The position numbers and the translations under genes were made by a program. A DNA stretch of 64,000 bases from positions 39,382 through 103,381 of the forward strand of contig JAGXLV010000002.1 of assembly GCA_018334495.1 (NCBI GenBank). The letters are read 5' to 3'. Source of the DNA: Oleiphilaceae bacterium (lineage in GTDB: Bacteria; Pseudomonadota; Gammaproteobacteria; Pseudomonadales; Oleiphilaceae). The notes below the pieces were generated by a model. The model was given only the letters and a program-made list of their open reading frames with translations. It had not been told where the DNA came from and did not search any database. This document shows positions 28,714-42,238 of the stretch, piece by piece (position 1 is the stretch's first letter; every line of letters begins with the position of its first letter).

Positions 28714-29613
28714 TCAGGCCGCGGGGAAGACGCCGGTGGAGAGGTAACGGTCGCCCCGATCACAAATGATGGCCACAATAACCGCATTTTCAACCTGTTC
28801 TGACAATCGCAAGGCTGCAGCAACCGAGCCCCCTGATGACACACCGGAGAAAATTCCTTCGCGCCGGGCGAGCGCACGCATGGTGTTTTCCGCCTCCTCC
28901 TGGCCGATATCCATGACCTGGTCCACTCTGGCGGCATCGAATATCTTTGGGAGGTAGGCCTCGGGCCAGCGTCGAATACCCGGAATCGAGGCTCCTTCTT
29001 CCGGCTGCAAACCGACAATCTGAATGTCGGGATTACGCTCCTTCAGGTAACGGGAAACCCCCATGATAGTGCCAGTGGTGCCCATGGAACTGACAAAGTG
29101 GGTTATTTTACCCTGGGTCTGTTCCCATATTTCGGGAGCGGTGGTGCGGTAATGGGCCAGTGGGTTGTCCTGGTTGGCGAACTGGTCCAGAACAAAGCCT
29201 TCGCCATCCGCAGCCATGCGCGCAGCCAGATCGCGAGCGCCTTCCATGCTTGCTTCAGCCGTCACGTTTATAATTTCAGCCCCATAGGCCCGCATGGACG
29301 CCCGGCGCTCTTCACTGGCATTGGCGGGCATGATCAGCACCATGCGGTAGCCCTTGATCGCGGCGGCCATGGCCAGCGCGATGCCGGTGTTGCCGCTGGT
29401 CGCCTCGACCAAAGTGTCGCCCGGCTTGATGTCACCACGGCGTTCGGCTTCCTGGATCATGCTGATGGCGGGCCGGTCCTTGACCGAACCGGCCGGATTG
29501 TTGCCTTCCAGCTTACCCAGAATCACGTTGCTGGTCTCGCCTGGCAGTCGCTGCAGGCGCACCAGGGGGGTGTGCCCGACATAGTCCTCTATCGTGGGGA
29601 AATGCATAACCAT
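28714..29613 (-). CDS. cysM: Cysteine synthase B
   Basis: 299 residues, a PLP enzyme that makes cysteine from O-acetylserine with sulfide or thiosulfate. PLP-binding Lys45 is in NNPAGSVKDRPA, EATSGNTGIALAM is the substrate loop, and SSMGTTGTIMGVSRYL holds the phosphate-binding glycines. It matches CysM rather than CysK (SVKDRPA and short C-terminus). ATG 29613 has AGGAG 5 nt upstream. It is divergent from gacS and followed by rlmD after 34 bp. Confidence 0.95.
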   Translation of the reverse strand: MVMHFPTIEDYVGHTPLVRLQRLPGETSNVILGKLEGNNPAGSVKDRPAISMIQEAERRGDIKPGDTLVEATSGNTGIALAMAAAIKGYRMVLIMPANASEERRASMRAYGAEIINVTAEASMEGARDLAARMAADGEGFVLDQFANQDNPLAHYRTTAPEIWEQTQGKITHFVSSMGTTGTIMGVSRYLKERNPDIQIVGLQPEEGASIPGIRRWPEAYLPKIFDAARVDQVMDIGQEEAENTMRALARREGIFSGVSSGGSVAAALRLSEQVENAVIVAIICDRGDRYLSTGVFPAA

Positions 29614-29834
29614 TCTCGCTCCTGATGCCCGACATCGGTGAGTTCCAACCCTCTATGATACACTCCGGCGTTGCCCGGTTGGTTAATGATTTTATCAGAG
29701 GGAACACCCCGGTCGCATAATACGCATAACACCGACGGTCGCCCAATACAGCTTCTTGCTATGGACATGACCGCCGGCTATAACCATTCGCGGACAACCA
29801 CTCTGCCCGCGCTGATAAATCCAGGAAACAGTTC

Positions 29835-32714
<2,880 letters not shown>

Positions 32715-32727
32715 CAAACCTGCCGGA

Positions 32728-33474
32728 TCAAGCGCCTGAGCCACTGCTGGCCTGATCCAGAATGGCTCGCATGTCACGCACGGCCTCTTTCAGGCCGGTG
32801 AAGAGAGCACGGGCAATGATGGCGTGACCAATGTTCAATTCATTGATACCCGCAATCCCCGCAACACGCTCGGTGTTGTGATAATTCAAGCCATGACCGG
32901 CATTAACGATCAGCCCCTTGCGACGGCCATGAGCCACGGCTTTAGCCACAGTTTTAAAGGCGGCCTCCACCGCCTCCGGCGACCTGGCTTCGGCGTATTC
33001 GCCGGTGTGAAGCTCGATTACAGGCGCGCCACAGCGCACCGCCGCATCAATTTGCACGGGGTCCGGGTCAATGAACAAAGAGACTTCGGCACCGATCCGG
33101 GCCAGCCGGTCACAGGCTTTCGCCACCCGCGCCTCCTGGCCTTCCACATCAAGACCGCCTTCCGTGGTCAGCTCTTCGCGTTTTTCGGGCACCAAACAAA
33201 CACATTGCGGGCGCACCTGCTCGGCAAAAGCCAACATGGCGTCAGTAACGGCCATTTCGAGATTCATCTTGGTGTTGAGCATTTCCCGCAACATCAGCAC
33301 ATCCCGGTCCTGAATATGGCGCCGGTCCTCCCGGGGATGGATGGTGATGCCGTCGGCACCCGCTTCCTCAGCGAGCAGGGCCGCCTGCACGGGGTCCGGG
33401 TACCGGGTACCGCGCGCCTGACGAAGGGTGGCGACATGATCGACATTGACACCAAGCAGCACTCTAGGATTCAT
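32728..33474 (-). CDS. pdxJ: Pyridoxine 5'-phosphate synthase
   Basis: 248 residues, a TIM barrel that condenses 3-amino-1-hydroxyacetone phosphate with deoxyxylulose phosphate to give PNP, the last de novo step of vitamin B6 synthesis. [46 protein letters not shown] (given in parts) and GLNYHNT are signature blocks. The start is ATG 33474, with GGAG 9 nt upstream. It overlaps the end of recO by 11 bp, the usual recO-pdxJ coupling. It is convergent with gacS. Confidence 0.96.
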   Translation of the reverse strand: MNPRVLLGVNVDHVATLRQARGTRYPDPVQAALLAEEAGADGITIHPREDRRHIQDRDVLMLREMLNTKMNLEMAVTDAMLAFAEQVRPQCVCLVPEKREELTTEGGLDVEGQEARVAKACDRLARIGAEVSLFIDPDPVQIDAAVRCGAPVIELHTGEYAEARSPEAVEAAFKTVAKAVAHGRRKGLIVNAGHGLNYHNTERVAGIAGINELNIGHAIIARALFTGLKEAVRDMRAILDQASSGSGA

Positions 33475-34198
33475 GATGATTTCTCCGGTCATGGCTGAAC
33501 AGGGCCCTGCTGTTAAGAGGCTTGCCCTGCATAAGATGGTCTATCAGTGTACGCATAACACGCTTGGCCAGGCGCCGGCATTCCCGCTTGTCGAGGTTGT
33601 CGGCTGCCAACTCGAGGAGCCACTCCCCGGGCAGATCCCGCAGGCGCATATCCCCCGCCGTAAGAGTGACGATGCCCTGCTCCGGATCATAACCGTAGCT
33701 CTGGCCCGATTGAACCGGCTCGCCGGTATCCATTGCCCTGCCCCAGTCGAACCCGAGACCCATCGCATGAGCAAACGCCCTCTCAAAACGACGCAACACC
33801 GGCTCCACGTCTTTGGTGTGGGACAAAGCGTTGATGGTTTCAATGTAACTGGCGAATAATTCCGGCTGCGCCTCGGCTACCGGCAGAACCCGCTGAAGTA
33901 ATTCGTTCAGGTAAAGACCACTGTAAAGCGCGTCGGTATGGCGCAACGCTGGCCCCGGCCGGACCTCGACCTGGGTTAGCGTCTTCAGTTCGCTGCGTCC
34001 AACCCAATCCAGCAATAAAGCCTGGAAAGGCTGCAACTGGGCTTTCCAGGGGCTTTTCGGGGTATTGCCGCCACGGGCCACTATGGACATGCGGCCGTCG
34101 CTGAGGGTAAAAAGGTCTACCAGCAAGCTGGTTTCCCGGTAAGGCCGGCGGTGCAGTACGTAAGCGGGCTCCTGATGCACGGCGCCAGGTCCAGCCAT
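33464..34198 (-). CDS. recO: DNA repair protein RecO
   Basis: 244 residues. RecO helps load RecA onto SSB-coated gapped DNA together with RecR. The N-terminal OB fold begins with [20 protein letters not shown], followed by [18 protein letters not shown] and [20 protein letters not shown]. The zinc-finger cysteines of some RecO proteins are absent, as in other gammaproteobacteria. It sits between era and pdxJ with 1-bp separation from era and an 11-bp overlap with pdxJ, the conserved rnc-era-recO-pdxJ operon. Confidence 0.95.
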   Translation of the reverse strand: MAGPGAVHQEPAYVLHRRPYRETSLLVDLFTLSDGRMSIVARGGNTPKSPWKAQLQPFQALLLDWVGRSELKTLTQVEVRPGPALRHTDALYSGLYLNELLQRVLPVAEAQPELFASYIETINALSHTKDVEPVLRRFERAFAHAMGLGFDWGRAMDTGEPVQSGQSYGYDPEQGIVTLTAGDMRLRDLPGEWLLELAADNLDKRECRRLAKRVMRTLIDHLMQGKPLNSRALFSHDRRNHHES

Positions 34199-34199
34199 A

Positions 34200-35120
34200 T
34201 CAGAAGTCGTTCATACCCAGGCTTTTCAGGGCTCTGTCACTGTCCGCCCAGCCCCTTTTGACCTTGACCCAAAGCCGCAACATGATCTTGTCGTCGAACA
34301 GTTTTTCCATGTCGGCACGGGCGTCCTGGCCGATGCTTCGCAAGCGATCACCCTGGTCACCGATGACGATTTTCTTCTGCCCTTCACGCTCCACCAGAAT
34401 CAAAGCGGATATGTGGAGGGTCTTGCCATCGTGCTTGAATTCTTCGATCTCGACGGCCACCGAATAGGGCAACTCCGCACCCAACTGACGGGTTATCTTT
34501 TCCCTGACGATTTCCGCCGCCAGAAACCGCTGACTGCGATCAGTGATCTGATCGTCAGGATAGAAATGCACACTCTCGGGCAAAAACCGGTTAACCGCTT
34601 TTTCCAGGGGCTCAAGGTTCATGCCTTTTAATGCCGAAATCGGTATCACTTCGGCAAAATCCCGCTTTTTGGACAGCATTTCCAGGTGCGGCAACAAAAG
34701 GTCGCGATTCTCGATTCTGTCGACTTTATTGATCGCCAGAATGACCGGGCACGGCAGGGTTTCAAGCTTCTTCAGCACCATCTCGTCTGCTGTGGTCCAG
34801 TTGGTCTGGTCTATCACGAACACCACCACATCCACCCCCTTGAGCGCCGAGCTTGCGGCCCGGTTCATGTAGCGATTGAGCGCGCGCGGCTCCTCCTCGT
34901 GCATGCCCGGCGTGTCCACATAAATGACCTGAACCGGCCCCTCGGTCTTGATGCCCAGAACCTGGTGGCGTGTGGTCTGTGGTTTGCGCGAGGTAATACT
35001 CAGCTTCTGGCCAAGAATGTGATTCAACAGAGTGGATTTGCCCACATTAGGGCGGCCCACAATAGCCACGAAGCCACAGCGGCTATCGGGATTGTCCGGC
35101 TTTGTAATATCAGTGGTCAT
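34200..35120 (-). CDS. era: GTPase Era
   Basis: 306 residues: an N-terminal Ras-like GTPase and a C-terminal KH domain that binds 16S rRNA near the 3' end during 30S maturation. G1 is [13 protein letters not shown]3 is DTPGMHEEE and G4 is NKVD. The KH segment contains [20 protein letters not shown]. Two in-frame ATGs exist, and I take 35120 because GGAG lies 10 nt upstream; the ATG at 35129 overlaps the rnc stop and has that element only 1 nt away. It is co-transcribed with rnc and recO. Confidence 0.96.
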   Translation of the reverse strand: MTTDITKPDNPDSRCGFVAIVGRPNVGKSTLLNHILGQKLSITSRKPQTTRHQVLGIKTEGPVQVIYVDTPGMHEEEPRALNRYMNRAASSALKGVDVVVFVIDQTNWTTADEMVLKKLETLPCPVILAINKVDRIENRDLLLPHLEMLSKKRDFAEVIPISALKGMNLEPLEKAVNRFLPESVHFYPDDQITDRSQRFLAAEIVREKITRQLGAELPYSVAVEIEEFKHDGKTLHISALILVEREGQKKIVIGDQGDRLRSIGQDARADMEKLFDDKIMLRLWVKVKRGWADSDRALKSLGMNDF

Positions 35121-35121
35121 C

Positions 35122-35811
35122 TTAGTCATTCTCCACGCCCAGCTCTTTCAGGGCGCTCCGGGCGGCTTGCTGTTCGGCGATGCGCCGGCTACTGCCCGCG
35201 CCTGTCGTCTTCCGGTTCAATGATGGCAGCGCACAGGCCACGTGGAATGTCTGTGCATGAGCCTCACCTTCAACTGAAATGACGTCGTATAAAGGCAGCG
35301 GAAACTGGCGCGACTGCAGGTACTCCTGCAATCGCGTTTTGGGGTCTTTCTGGGTGTCCTGGATATTGAGATCCTGCAAGCGTTGATCAAACCAGCGCAA
35401 CACCTGGCGGCGGCAGGTTTCAAAATCACTGTCGAGATAGATAGCCCCGATGATGGACTCAACCGCGTCCGCAAGAATGGATTCACGCCGGAAACCGCCA
35501 CTTTTGAGTTCTCCGGAACCCAACTGAAGATATTGGCCCAGCTCAAACTCCCGGCCGATCTCCGCCAGCGTAACGCCTTTCACCATGCGCGCTCGCAAGC
35601 GGCTGAGCTGTCCTTCGCGGGCGCGCTCAAATGACGCGTACAAATGCTCGGCAATCACCATATTGACAATTGAGTCGCCCAGAAACTCCAGTCGTTCATT
35701 ATTGCTGTTGCTATAGCTGCGGTGCGTCAGGGCCAATACCAGATGCTCAACGTTGCTGAACTGATAACCGATGCGGCGCTGAAGCCGTGTCAGATCGGGA
35801 GTGTCAGTCAC
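35122..35811 (-). CDS. rnc: Ribonuclease III
   Basis: 229 residues. It cleaves double-stranded RNA during rRNA processing and mRNA decay. The RNase III signature [20 protein letters not shown] lies near residues 38-57, with the second acidic set in [14 protein letters not shown], and the C-terminal dsRNA-binding domain spans about 155-225. The start codon is GTG at 35811, overlapping the stop of the DUF4845 gene (GTGA). The stop codon is just before the era start. Conserved lepB-DUF4845-rnc-era order. Confidence 0.97.
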   Translation of the reverse strand: MTDTPDLTRLQRRIGYQFSNVEHLVLALTHRSYSNSNNERLEFLGDSIVNMVIAEHLYASFERAREGQLSRLRARMVKGVTLAEIGREFELGQYLQLGSGELKSGGFRRESILADAVESIIGAIYLDSDFETCRRQVLRWFDQRLQDLNIQDTQKDPKTRLQEYLQSRQFPLPLYDVISVEGEAHAQTFHVACALPSLNRKTTGAGSSRRIAEQQAARSALKELGVEND

Positions 35812-36203
35812 TTGTCGGTCAACTCGTAGCTGTATTCAAAGTGCACCACAGCATCGATATTCGAGATGATACCCACTCCCACCTGATAATCGACAAAGAT
35901 CTGTGCCAGATCGCCGTCTTTCTTTATCTTCATACTTTTGCCGTCGAAGTCCCGGATATTGTTAACGATCAACCGTTTATTAATCAGCTTGCGAATTTCC
36001 CTCGGCTGCATCCCGGCGATGCCGTCGGTGCCATCGAGGTCCTCCAGCGTGCCACGGATCGTCATGTCATCGAGGTAGATTGGTCCCAGCTTTACCGCCA
36101 GCATCAGGAGGCTGCCGAAAAAAAGCGCCATAATCAGCATGACAAGCGATGAAGCGCCACCCTGGGAATTCATATTTCCCCGAAAATAAGCAATTTTTTT
36201 CAT
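35808..36203 (-). CDS. DUF4845 single-pass membrane protein
   Basis: 131 residues with one strong hydrophobic segment (about 17-36, [21 protein letters not shown] cut to parts) and a periplasmic-type C-terminal domain ([18 protein letters not shown] onward). This is the small family regularly found between lepB and rnc in pseudomonads and relatives; its function is unknown. It overlaps rnc by 4 bp. The ATG at 36203 has only a weak AAGAG site, and an in-frame ATG at 36173 (MNSQGGASS) with GGGGA nearby is an equally likely start. Confidence 0.88.
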   Translation of the reverse strand: MKKIAYFRGNMNSQGGASSLVMLIMALFFGSLLMLAVKLGPIYLDDMTIRGTLEDLDGTDGIAGMQPREIRKLINKRLIVNNIRDFDGKSMKIKKDGDLAQIFVDYQVGVGIISNIDAVVHFEYSYELTDK

Positions 36204-36259
36204 TGTTTTTTTCTCTTTTTATTGGCTTCTTGAAAGCCTGACGGATCTTGATGAGCCCG

Positions 36260-37054
36260 CTATTCAATCACGCCCACCCGGTCAAAGCTCGGCAGGCTTA
36301 ATAAAGATTCCCAGTGCATCCAGATGGCAAACGCTTTTCCCACCACCAGGTGGTCTGGCACGGTACCCCAAAAACGGCTGTCGTTGCTGTTATCCCTGTT
36401 GTCGCCCATGACGAAATATTCACCCTCGGGAATCACCCACTGACCTTCGCCAATACCGCTGTAGCGCCCCGCTGTCGTCAGAACCTCATGATCGGCGTCG
36501 TCCAGGGATTCCTGCCACAGTTCCAGGGGAGGCAGATCCGCGATGAATTCTTTAGGCACTTCGGAGCCATTAATATAAAGGGTTTTGTTTTCATACCGCA
36601 CCTGGTCGCCGGGCAAACCGATCACACGCTTGATGTAATTGGTCTGGCCGTCCTGCGGGTATTTAAAGACCATCACATCGCCACGCTGGGGATCGTCGAT
36701 GGCCACGACCTTGGTACCCAGAACCGGAAGACGCAGTCCGTAGGCGTATTTGTTTACCAGGATAAAGTCGCCCACCTCCAGCGTCGGCAGCATGGAGCCG
36801 GAGGGAATCTGAAAGGGTTCCACCAGAAAAGACCGAAGTACCAGAACCACCAGCAAAACCGGGAAAAAAGACCGGCTCAGGTCCACCAGGTAAGGCTCTT
36901 TTGGCGCTTCGGCGCCCTCATCGCCTGCCGTTGCGATGGTTTCACCACCGACACGAGCCTCTCTGCGAGCCCTGAAAAACAGCCTGTCGGCAAACCATAC
37001 AAGCCCGGTGGCAAAGGTTAGCACCACAAGAATCAGAGGAAAATTAATGTTCAT
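36260..37054 (-). CDS. lepB: Signal peptidase I
   Basis: 264 residues. It cleaves signal peptides of exported proteins at the periplasmic face. TM1 is at about 4-22 and TM2 near 58-76, then the nucleophile block PSGSMLPTLEVGDFILV, the Lys general base in YIKRVIGLPGDQV, and GDNRDNSNDSR. ATG 37054 has AGGG 7 nt upstream. It follows lepA after 9 bp, the usual lepA-lepB operon. The length is normal, between the short and the enterobacterial 324-residue forms. Confidence 0.96.
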   Translation of the reverse strand: MNINFPLILVVLTFATGLVWFADRLFFRARREARVGGETIATAGDEGAEAPKEPYLVDLSRSFFPVLLVVLVLRSFLVEPFQIPSGSMLPTLEVGDFILVNKYAYGLRLPVLGTKVVAIDDPQRGDVMVFKYPQDGQTNYIKRVIGLPGDQVRYENKTLYINGSEVPKEFIADLPPLELWQESLDDADHEVLTTAGRYSGIGEGQWVIPEGEYFVMGDNRDNSNDSRFWGTVPDHLVVGKAFAIWMHWESLLSLPSFDRVGVIE

Positions 37055-37063
37055 CAAAGCGCC

Positions 37064-38866
37064 CTAGTTGTCCACTTTCAATACGGCAAGGAAGGCTTCC
37101 TGAGGCACCTCGACATTGCCAAGCTGTTTCATCCGTTTCTTGCCTGCTTTCTGTTTCTGCAAAAGCTTCTTTTTACGGCTGACGTCGCCCCCGTAGCACT
37201 TGGCGGTAACGTTCTTGCGCAACGCCTTGACCGTCACCCGGGACACAACCTGGTTGCCAATGGCGGCCTGGATGGCGATATCGAACATCTGGCGCGGAAT
37301 CAGCTCTTTCATCTTCTCCACCAATGCTCTGCCCCGGTAGTGGGCCTGATCCCGATGCACGATCAAAGCCAGGGCATCCACACGCTCAGCATTAATCAGC
37401 ACATCCAGGCGTACCAGATTAGCCGTCTGGAACTCCTTGAAATGATAGTCCAGGGAAGCGAATCCGCGACTGGCCGACTTGATGCGATCGAAAAAGTCCA
37501 GAACCACTTCCGCCATGGGCAGGTCGTAAGTCACCTGAACCTGATTGGCCAGAAACAGCATATTGCGCTGAATGCCGCGCTTTTCCTCACACAAGGCGAT
37601 CACATTGCCCAGATGTTCCTGGGGCACCAGGATACTGGCCTCGACAATAGGCTCGCGCATTTCTTCGATTGAGCCTATATCAGGCAGCTTGGAGGGGCTG
37701 TCCACCGTCATGGTCTCGCCCTGTTTGGTCACCACCTCGTAAATGACGGTTGGAGCGGTGGTAATCAGGTCGATATCGTATTCACGCTCCAGGCGCTCCT
37801 GGATAATCTCCATGTGGAGCATGCCCAGAAAGCCACAACGGAAGCCGAACCCGAGCGCATCCGAGGTTTCAGGCTCGAAAAACAGCGAGGCATCGTTAAG
37901 CACCAGCTTTTCAAGCGCATCCCGAAAGTCGTTGTAGTCGTCGGATTGCACCGGGAAAAGACCGGCGTACACCTGGGGTTTGACCTTCTGGAAACCGGGG
38001 ACCATGGGGGTGGAGTCGGCAAACTTGTGATGAGCGATGGTATCCCCCACCGGCGCTCCGTGAATGTCCTTGATGCCGGCAATCATGAAACCGACCTCAC
38101 CAGTGCCCAGAACGCCTGTCTCGGTCGGCTTGGGCGTAAAAATGCCCACTTTATCCGCAGTCCAGGCGCGGCCGGTGGACTTCATGACGATTTTGTCGCC
38201 CTTGCGCAAGCTGCCCTGACGCACTCGCACCAGCGATACAACGCCCAGATAATTATCAAACCAGGAGTCAATAATCAGCGCCTGTAGCGGTCCGTCGATA
38301 TCACCCACCGGCGGTGGCACCCGGCGGATAATGTCTTCCAGCACGTCTTCCACACCCATGCCGCTCTTGGCGCTGCAACGCACGGCATCCGAGGCTTCAA
38401 TCCCGATAATGTCCTCGATTTCCTGGGCCACCCGGTCAGGTTCTGCCTGGGGCAGGTCCATCTTGTTCAGCACCGGAACCACTTCCAGTCCCTGCTCGAT
38501 CGCGGTATAGCAGTTCGCGACGGACTGAGCCTCCACACCCTGCCCCGCGTCCACGACCAGCAATGCGCCCTCGCAGGCGAACAGCGAACGCGACACTTCA
38601 TAGGAGAAGTCAACATGGCCTGGCGTATCAATCAGGTTGAGCTTGTATTCATGGCCGTCACGGGACTTATAGTTCAGGGTCACGCTCTGGGCCTTGATTG
38701 TGATGCCCCGCTCGCGCTCAAGATCCATGGAGTCCAGCACTTGCTCGGCCATATCCCGATCCGACAAGCCGCCACAGATCTGAATGAAGCGGTCTGCCAG
38801 GGTGGATTTGCCGTGATCAATGTGGGCGATAATGGAAAAATTGCGGATGCGGCTCAGTTCAGTCAC
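37064..38866 (-). CDS. lepA: Elongation factor 4 (LepA)
   Basis: 600 residues from GTG 38866, matching the 599-600 of other LepA proteins. A longer reading to an ATG at 38917 adds 17 residues not seen in relatives. It is a ribosome-associated GTPase with EF-G-like domains, acting in initiation and back-translocation. G1 is [14 protein letters not shown]3 is DTPGHVDF, and G4 is NKMD. The unique C-terminal domain includes [19 protein letters not shown]. No strong ribosome site is seen before either start, so the GTG choice rests on family length. Confidence 0.96.
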   Translation of the reverse strand: MTELSRIRNFSIIAHIDHGKSTLADRFIQICGGLSDRDMAEQVLDSMDLERERGITIKAQSVTLNYKSRDGHEYKLNLIDTPGHVDFSYEVSRSLFACEGALLVVDAGQGVEAQSVANCYTAIEQGLEVVPVLNKMDLPQAEPDRVAQEIEDIIGIEASDAVRCSAKSGMGVEDVLEDIIRRVPPPVGDIDGPLQALIIDSWFDNYLGVVSLVRVRQGSLRKGDKIVMKSTGRAWTADKVGIFTPKPTETGVLGTGEVGFMIAGIKDIHGAPVGDTIAHHKFADSTPMVPGFQKVKPQVYAGLFPVQSDDYNDFRDALEKLVLNDASLFFEPETSDALGFGFRCGFLGMLHMEIIQERLEREYDIDLITTAPTVIYEVVTKQGETMTVDSPSKLPDIGSIEEMREPIVEASILVPQEHLGNVIALCEEKRGIQRNMLFLANQVQVTYDLPMAEVVLDFFDRIKSASRGFASLDYHFKEFQTANLVRLDVLINAERVDALALIVHRDQAHYRGRALVEKMKELIPRQMFDIAIQAAIGNQVVSRVTVKALRKNVTAKCYGGDVSRKKKLLQKQKAGKKRMKQLGNVEVPQEAFLAVLKVDN

Positions 38867-38968
38867 AGAAAACAGGTACTCGCGTCGGTGTGAGAGCGCA
38901 TGGACTCTCGAGGTCATTCCAGACAGGCCGTTTACGACGGCTGATCAGGGCTCAGGTGGATTGTCGCG

Positions 38969-38997
38969 ATTTTACCGGTTGTAAGCCACTATTGCCA
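38969..38997 (-). promoter_or_regulatory. Candidate promoter for the lepA operon
   Basis: The 349-bp gap 38867-39215 contains no gene. On the minus strand it has TAAAAT (38969-38974) 17 bp after TGGCAA (38992-38997), about 100 bp before the lepA GTG. The -10 is good (5 of 6) and the -35 poor (3 of 6). The rest of the gap holds the mucD terminator at 39097-39135 and nothing else I can support. Confidence 0.35.
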
Positions 38998-39096
38998 TGA
39001 TCAAGACATCGACGCCGTCTCAGGCCTGAAAACGACGGGCCAGGCTATCACTCCCGATCGTGCGTTGTTGATTTTTTTATATCAGCCAGTATGACA

Positions 39097-39135
39097 AAAC
39101 CCCGCCGATCACAATGACGCGGATCAGCGGGGTTT
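39097..39135 (-). terminator. Intrinsic terminator after mucD
   Basis: AAACCCCGC (39097-39105) pairs with GCGGGGTTT (39127-39135), and inner GATC (39107-39110) pairs with GATC (39122-39125), with one mismatch between. On the minus strand the stem is followed by TTTTG. It lies 80 bp after the mucD stop, ending the algU operon, and could also act weakly on the plus strand. Confidence 0.7.
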
Positions 39136-39215
39136 CAACATCCAGTCTGGCTAACCCATTGACTGGCATACTAAAAGCTGATGGCGCCCGTCAGATGGAC
39201 GCATCATCGGCTGGG

Positions 39216-40673
39216 TCAGGGCTTTATCACAAGATAGAGCGCACGCCCCTGGCGCACCACTCTAACCGATATCGCTTTATCCTCTGGTAATTCGGAAGCA
39301 ATTTCCCGGAAATCCTCAACGGAGCGGACTTCTTTGCGATCGAGCTCCGTAATGACATCGTTAGGGCGGACGCCGGCATCGAGCGCCGGGCCGGGCGCCA
39401 CCTGATCAACCAGCACGCCATGATCAATGTCGGCGGATTGCTTGAGTGCGGATGGCAGCGACTTGACTGACAGTCCCAGGGGAGCTGCCGCAGGCTCTTC
39501 GCTTGGCTCAGGCGCCGGGGCTCCGGCGCGATCGTCGGGGCTGGGCAACCGTCCGATTGTCACATCCACCTTTATACGCTCGCCCGCCCGCAGAACAGTA
39601 AGCGTGGCGGTTTCGCCCACGGGTGTCTGGCCAACTCTGGGGGGAAGGTCCGACGACAGGTTAATGTTTTGGCCGTTGAACTCCAGGATGATATCGCCAG
39701 GCTTCAAATCAGCCCCGGCGGCGGGCGAATCCGGCATAACTTCAGCGACCAGAGCGCCACGGGGCCGACTCAGGCCGAAAGATTCTGCCAGGTCGCGGCT
39801 CACTTCCTGAATCAGTACACCCAACCAGCCTCTGGAAACGGAGCCCTGATCGCGGATCTGCTCAAAGACATTCATCGCCTGATTGATCGGCACCGCAAAA
39901 GAAACCCCCATAAACCCGCCGGTGCGAGTGTAAATCTGGGAATTGATACCGATAACCTTGCCATCGAGGTTGAACAGGGGGCCACCGGAATTACCCGGGT
40001 TGATGGCAACGTCGGTCTGGATAAAGGGCACATAATTCTCGCTGGGCAGAGCCCGCCCCACCGCGCTGACGACACCAGCCGTCACGGTGTAGTCGAAGCC
40101 AAAAGGTGATCCAATGGCAAAGACCCATTCGCCCGGCTCGAGCTTTTCCGAGTCACCAATGCGCACCACTGGCAGATCGTCGCCATTGCTGATTTTCAGT
40201 ACCGCCAGGTCAGAGCGCGGATCCGTGCCCACCACTTCAGCGCTCAACTCCCGCCGGTCACTCAGGCGCACCAGAATTTCATCGGCACCCTCGACTACAT
40301 GATTGTTGGTCAGGACATAACCGTCCTTGGACACAATAAACCCCGAGCCCATGGACTGGACGCTATCCGGCTGGCCCGGCGTGCCGCCGCCAAACGGAGA
40401 GTCTGGCCCGCCGAAGAAACGCCGAAAAAACTCTGGCATCTCTTCGAGCTGACGCTCGCTGAAAGGCATTTGCCCACCCTGACGGCTGATTTCCTGGGTC
40501 GTACTTATATTAACCACAGCCCCGGCGTTGTCTTTCACCAAACCGGTAAAATCCGGCAAATTGGCGGCATTGGCGGTCACAGCCGAGAACATCAGGGCCA
40601 GCGCAAAAAGCATCGATAGCGGCCATGAATCACTCAAGCTCTTGCTTGGATTTTCCGGAAGTGAAAGGGACAT
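39216..40673 (-). CDS. mucD: Periplasmic Do-family serine protease MucD
   Basis: 485 residues. A signal peptide (about 1-37) ends in ATANA-type small residues, followed by a trypsin-like domain with catalytic triad H125 (LTNNHVVEG), D155 (SDLAVLKI) and S229 (NPGNSGGPLF), and two PDZ domains (about 280-365 and 395-480). It degrades misfolded envelope proteins. It is the last gene of algU-mucA-mucB-mucC-mucD and ends at a terminator. Loss of MucD in Pseudomonas raises AlgU activity; the same is likely here. Confidence 0.95.
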   Translation of the reverse strand: MSLSLPENPSKSLSDSWPLSMLFALALMFSAVTANAANLPDFTGLVKDNAGAVVNISTTQEISRQGGQMPFSERQLEEMPEFFRRFFGGPDSPFGGGTPGQPDSVQSMGSGFIVSKDGYVLTNNHVVEGADEILVRLSDRRELSAEVVGTDPRSDLAVLKISNGDDLPVVRIGDSEKLEPGEWVFAIGSPFGFDYTVTAGVVSAVGRALPSENYVPFIQTDVAINPGNSGGPLFNLDGKVIGINSQIYTRTGGFMGVSFAVPINQAMNVFEQIRDQGSVSRGWLGVLIQEVSRDLAESFGLSRPRGALVAEVMPDSPAAGADLKPGDIILEFNGQNINLSSDLPPRVGQTPVGETATLTVLRAGERIKVDVTIGRLPSPDDRAGAPAPEPSEEPAAAPLGLSVKSLPSALKQSADIDHGVLVDQVAPGPALDAGVRPNDVITELDRKEVRSVEDFREIASELPEDKAISVRVVRQGRALYLVIKP

Positions 40674-40720
40674 TCAGCACTCTCCTTTTTTATTGAGGCT
40701 TACGAGCAACTAATACGACC

Positions 40721-41218
40721 TTACCTTGATTTGTGATCAATGCCGGCATTTTCAACTGACACCCCGACCCTCGCTAGCGAGGCCGCTTCTGCCGGCAGAA
40801 GATAGGGAACAAAAGCGGCCTTAAGATGCCTTTGCGTCCAGTAAGTGACTGCAAAACCCGCGGCCAGACCCAGTGCCGCGCCCGCTATGGCTCCAGCGTC
40901 CGGCCCCGGCAGAAACTGCTGACCCAGCAGGGCGCCCATCATCAACAATGCCAGGGGCAGCGCATAGACCAACAAAGACGCTTGCAGCAACGCTGAATCC
41001 GCAATGGCCACCCTGACATCATCCCCTAGCGCTGCATCCTGGCTATTATCCACCAATATTTGGTTAGCGCGGCCAGCCGACAAACTCGCCAACACCTTCT
41101 GGCCGCACCCGGCCCTGGCACTGCAGCTTTCGCAGGCGCTCTGCTGGATCGTTTGCACCCAGACCTGATCGCCACGGTCCCCGCCGAGGCCAACCACCCG
41201 GCCGCGTTCAGTGATCAT
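40721..41218 (-). CDS. mucC: RseC/MucC family membrane protein
   Basis: 165 residues. The N-terminal cytoplasmic domain has a cysteine cluster (C29, C32, C38: CESCSARAGC), followed by two transmembrane helices (about 82-104 and 110-130). RseC of Escherichia coli modulates sigma-E and takes part in SoxR reduction; the cluster may bind Fe-S. The start at ATG 41218 overlaps the mucB end by 11 bp; the longer reading to 41311 has an arginine-rich, poorly supported extension. It is fourth in the AlgU operon. Confidence 0.92.
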   Translation of the reverse strand: MITERGRVVGLGGDRGDQVWVQTIQQSACESCSARAGCGQKVLASLSAGRANQILVDNSQDAALGDDVRVAIADSALLQASLLVYALPLALLMMGALLGQQFLPGPDAGAIAGAALGLAAGFAVTYWTQRHLKAAFVPYLLPAEAASLARVGVSVENAGIDHKSR

Positions 41219-42233
41219 TGTCTTGAGCCCCCGTCTCTTGGGACGGAGAATCGCCAAGCTCCACCGATTCGGCAATGCGCATGGCAGTGGCCGGCGGGAC
41301 TTCACCGACAACGGTGATTAAAAAACTCGCGTCGGCCAACTCACTATGGCGCATGTAAGCGGTGGTTGCACCAATGCGAGAGACACCGGCTGGCATAACA
41401 ATGTCGCCCGTGGATTCAACAAAGACAGAAAAAGTGGCAAGGCCATCCGAGAAGGCCACCGCCTGGCCGCCGCCGGTGCGAGGCGAGGCGGCAGGACCAA
41501 AACCATCGGGGCGCCAGCCAAGCCGCCAGTTCTCAAGCCGGCTTCCGGCCGCCGGAGCGTCTCCGAGAGAGCGGTAGGCAACTTCTCCATCCCGCTGCTG
41601 CAGGATAAACTCGCTGTCAGGCAGAGAATCCATGATGTTCAGGCTGGTGAACTGAAACCGGTCCAGTACCTTGCCCGTGGCGGAAAGGCTATGGCTTTTC
41701 AGTAAGAGCCCGGTATCCTTTTCAAGCCAGAGCCGATGACTGTGGCGGTGCCGGTCGCGCGCATCGAGCGCGATCTTTACGGCGTCGTAGCCGGCCACCC
41801 GATCATTCCCCATGACCGATGCCTTATACCAGCGGGGGTCGGGCATCGGGTGTTCCGACAAGGGCTGGGCAAAGACCCCAGACGGCACCACCTCCTCAAG
41901 ACGCACGCTGCCCTGATCCGGCAGGACACACAAAACCTCGTCGCCCTTGCGCAAAAATTCACCGCTGGCACCGTCTTGCTGCGTCAGCCGCTCTTCTATC
42001 TGGCCGTTATGATAGCGGTGAGCAATCTGCATGGTGTGCGCAAGCTCGCCTCGCGCATAGACAAATACACCCTGATAGGTGGTCAGTGTCATCGCCGGGC
42101 CCAGGCGCTGCAGCCAACCTTCAGCGGTAGCAGACTGGCTGGCAAGCGCGGCACCGGAGCCCAGAGTCAACAGTGCCGCGGTAAAGAACCAATACAGACA
42201 GGAAACGCCAAGCTTGTTCATGTTGATCGCCAT
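41208..42233 (-). CDS. mucB: Periplasmic AlgU regulator MucB (RseB)
   Basis: 341 residues. A signal peptide (about 5-31, YWFFTAALLTLGSGAALAS) precedes a MucB/RseB lipid-binding-type domain (WLQRLGPAMTLTTYQGVFVY) and a C-terminal domain that contacts MucA. It shields MucA from the regulatory proteases until envelope stress. It follows mucA by 5 bp. No good ribosome site is visible at the ATG of 42233, and 42221 is an alternative start; translation may be coupled to mucA. Confidence 0.94.
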   Translation of the reverse strand: MAINMNKLGVSCLYWFFTAALLTLGSGAALASQSATAEGWLQRLGPAMTLTTYQGVFVYARGELAHTMQIAHRYHNGQIEERLTQQDGASGEFLRKGDEVLCVLPDQGSVRLEEVVPSGVFAQPLSEHPMPDPRWYKASVMGNDRVAGYDAVKIALDARDRHRHSHRLWLEKDTGLLLKSHSLSATGKVLDRFQFTSLNIMDSLPDSEFILQQRDGEVAYRSLGDAPAAGSRLENWRLGWRPDGFGPAASPRTGGGQAVAFSDGLATFSVFVESTGDIVMPAGVSRIGATTAYMRHSELADASFLITVVGEVPPATAMRIAESVELGDSPSQETGAQDNDH

Positions 42234-42238
42234 ATCGC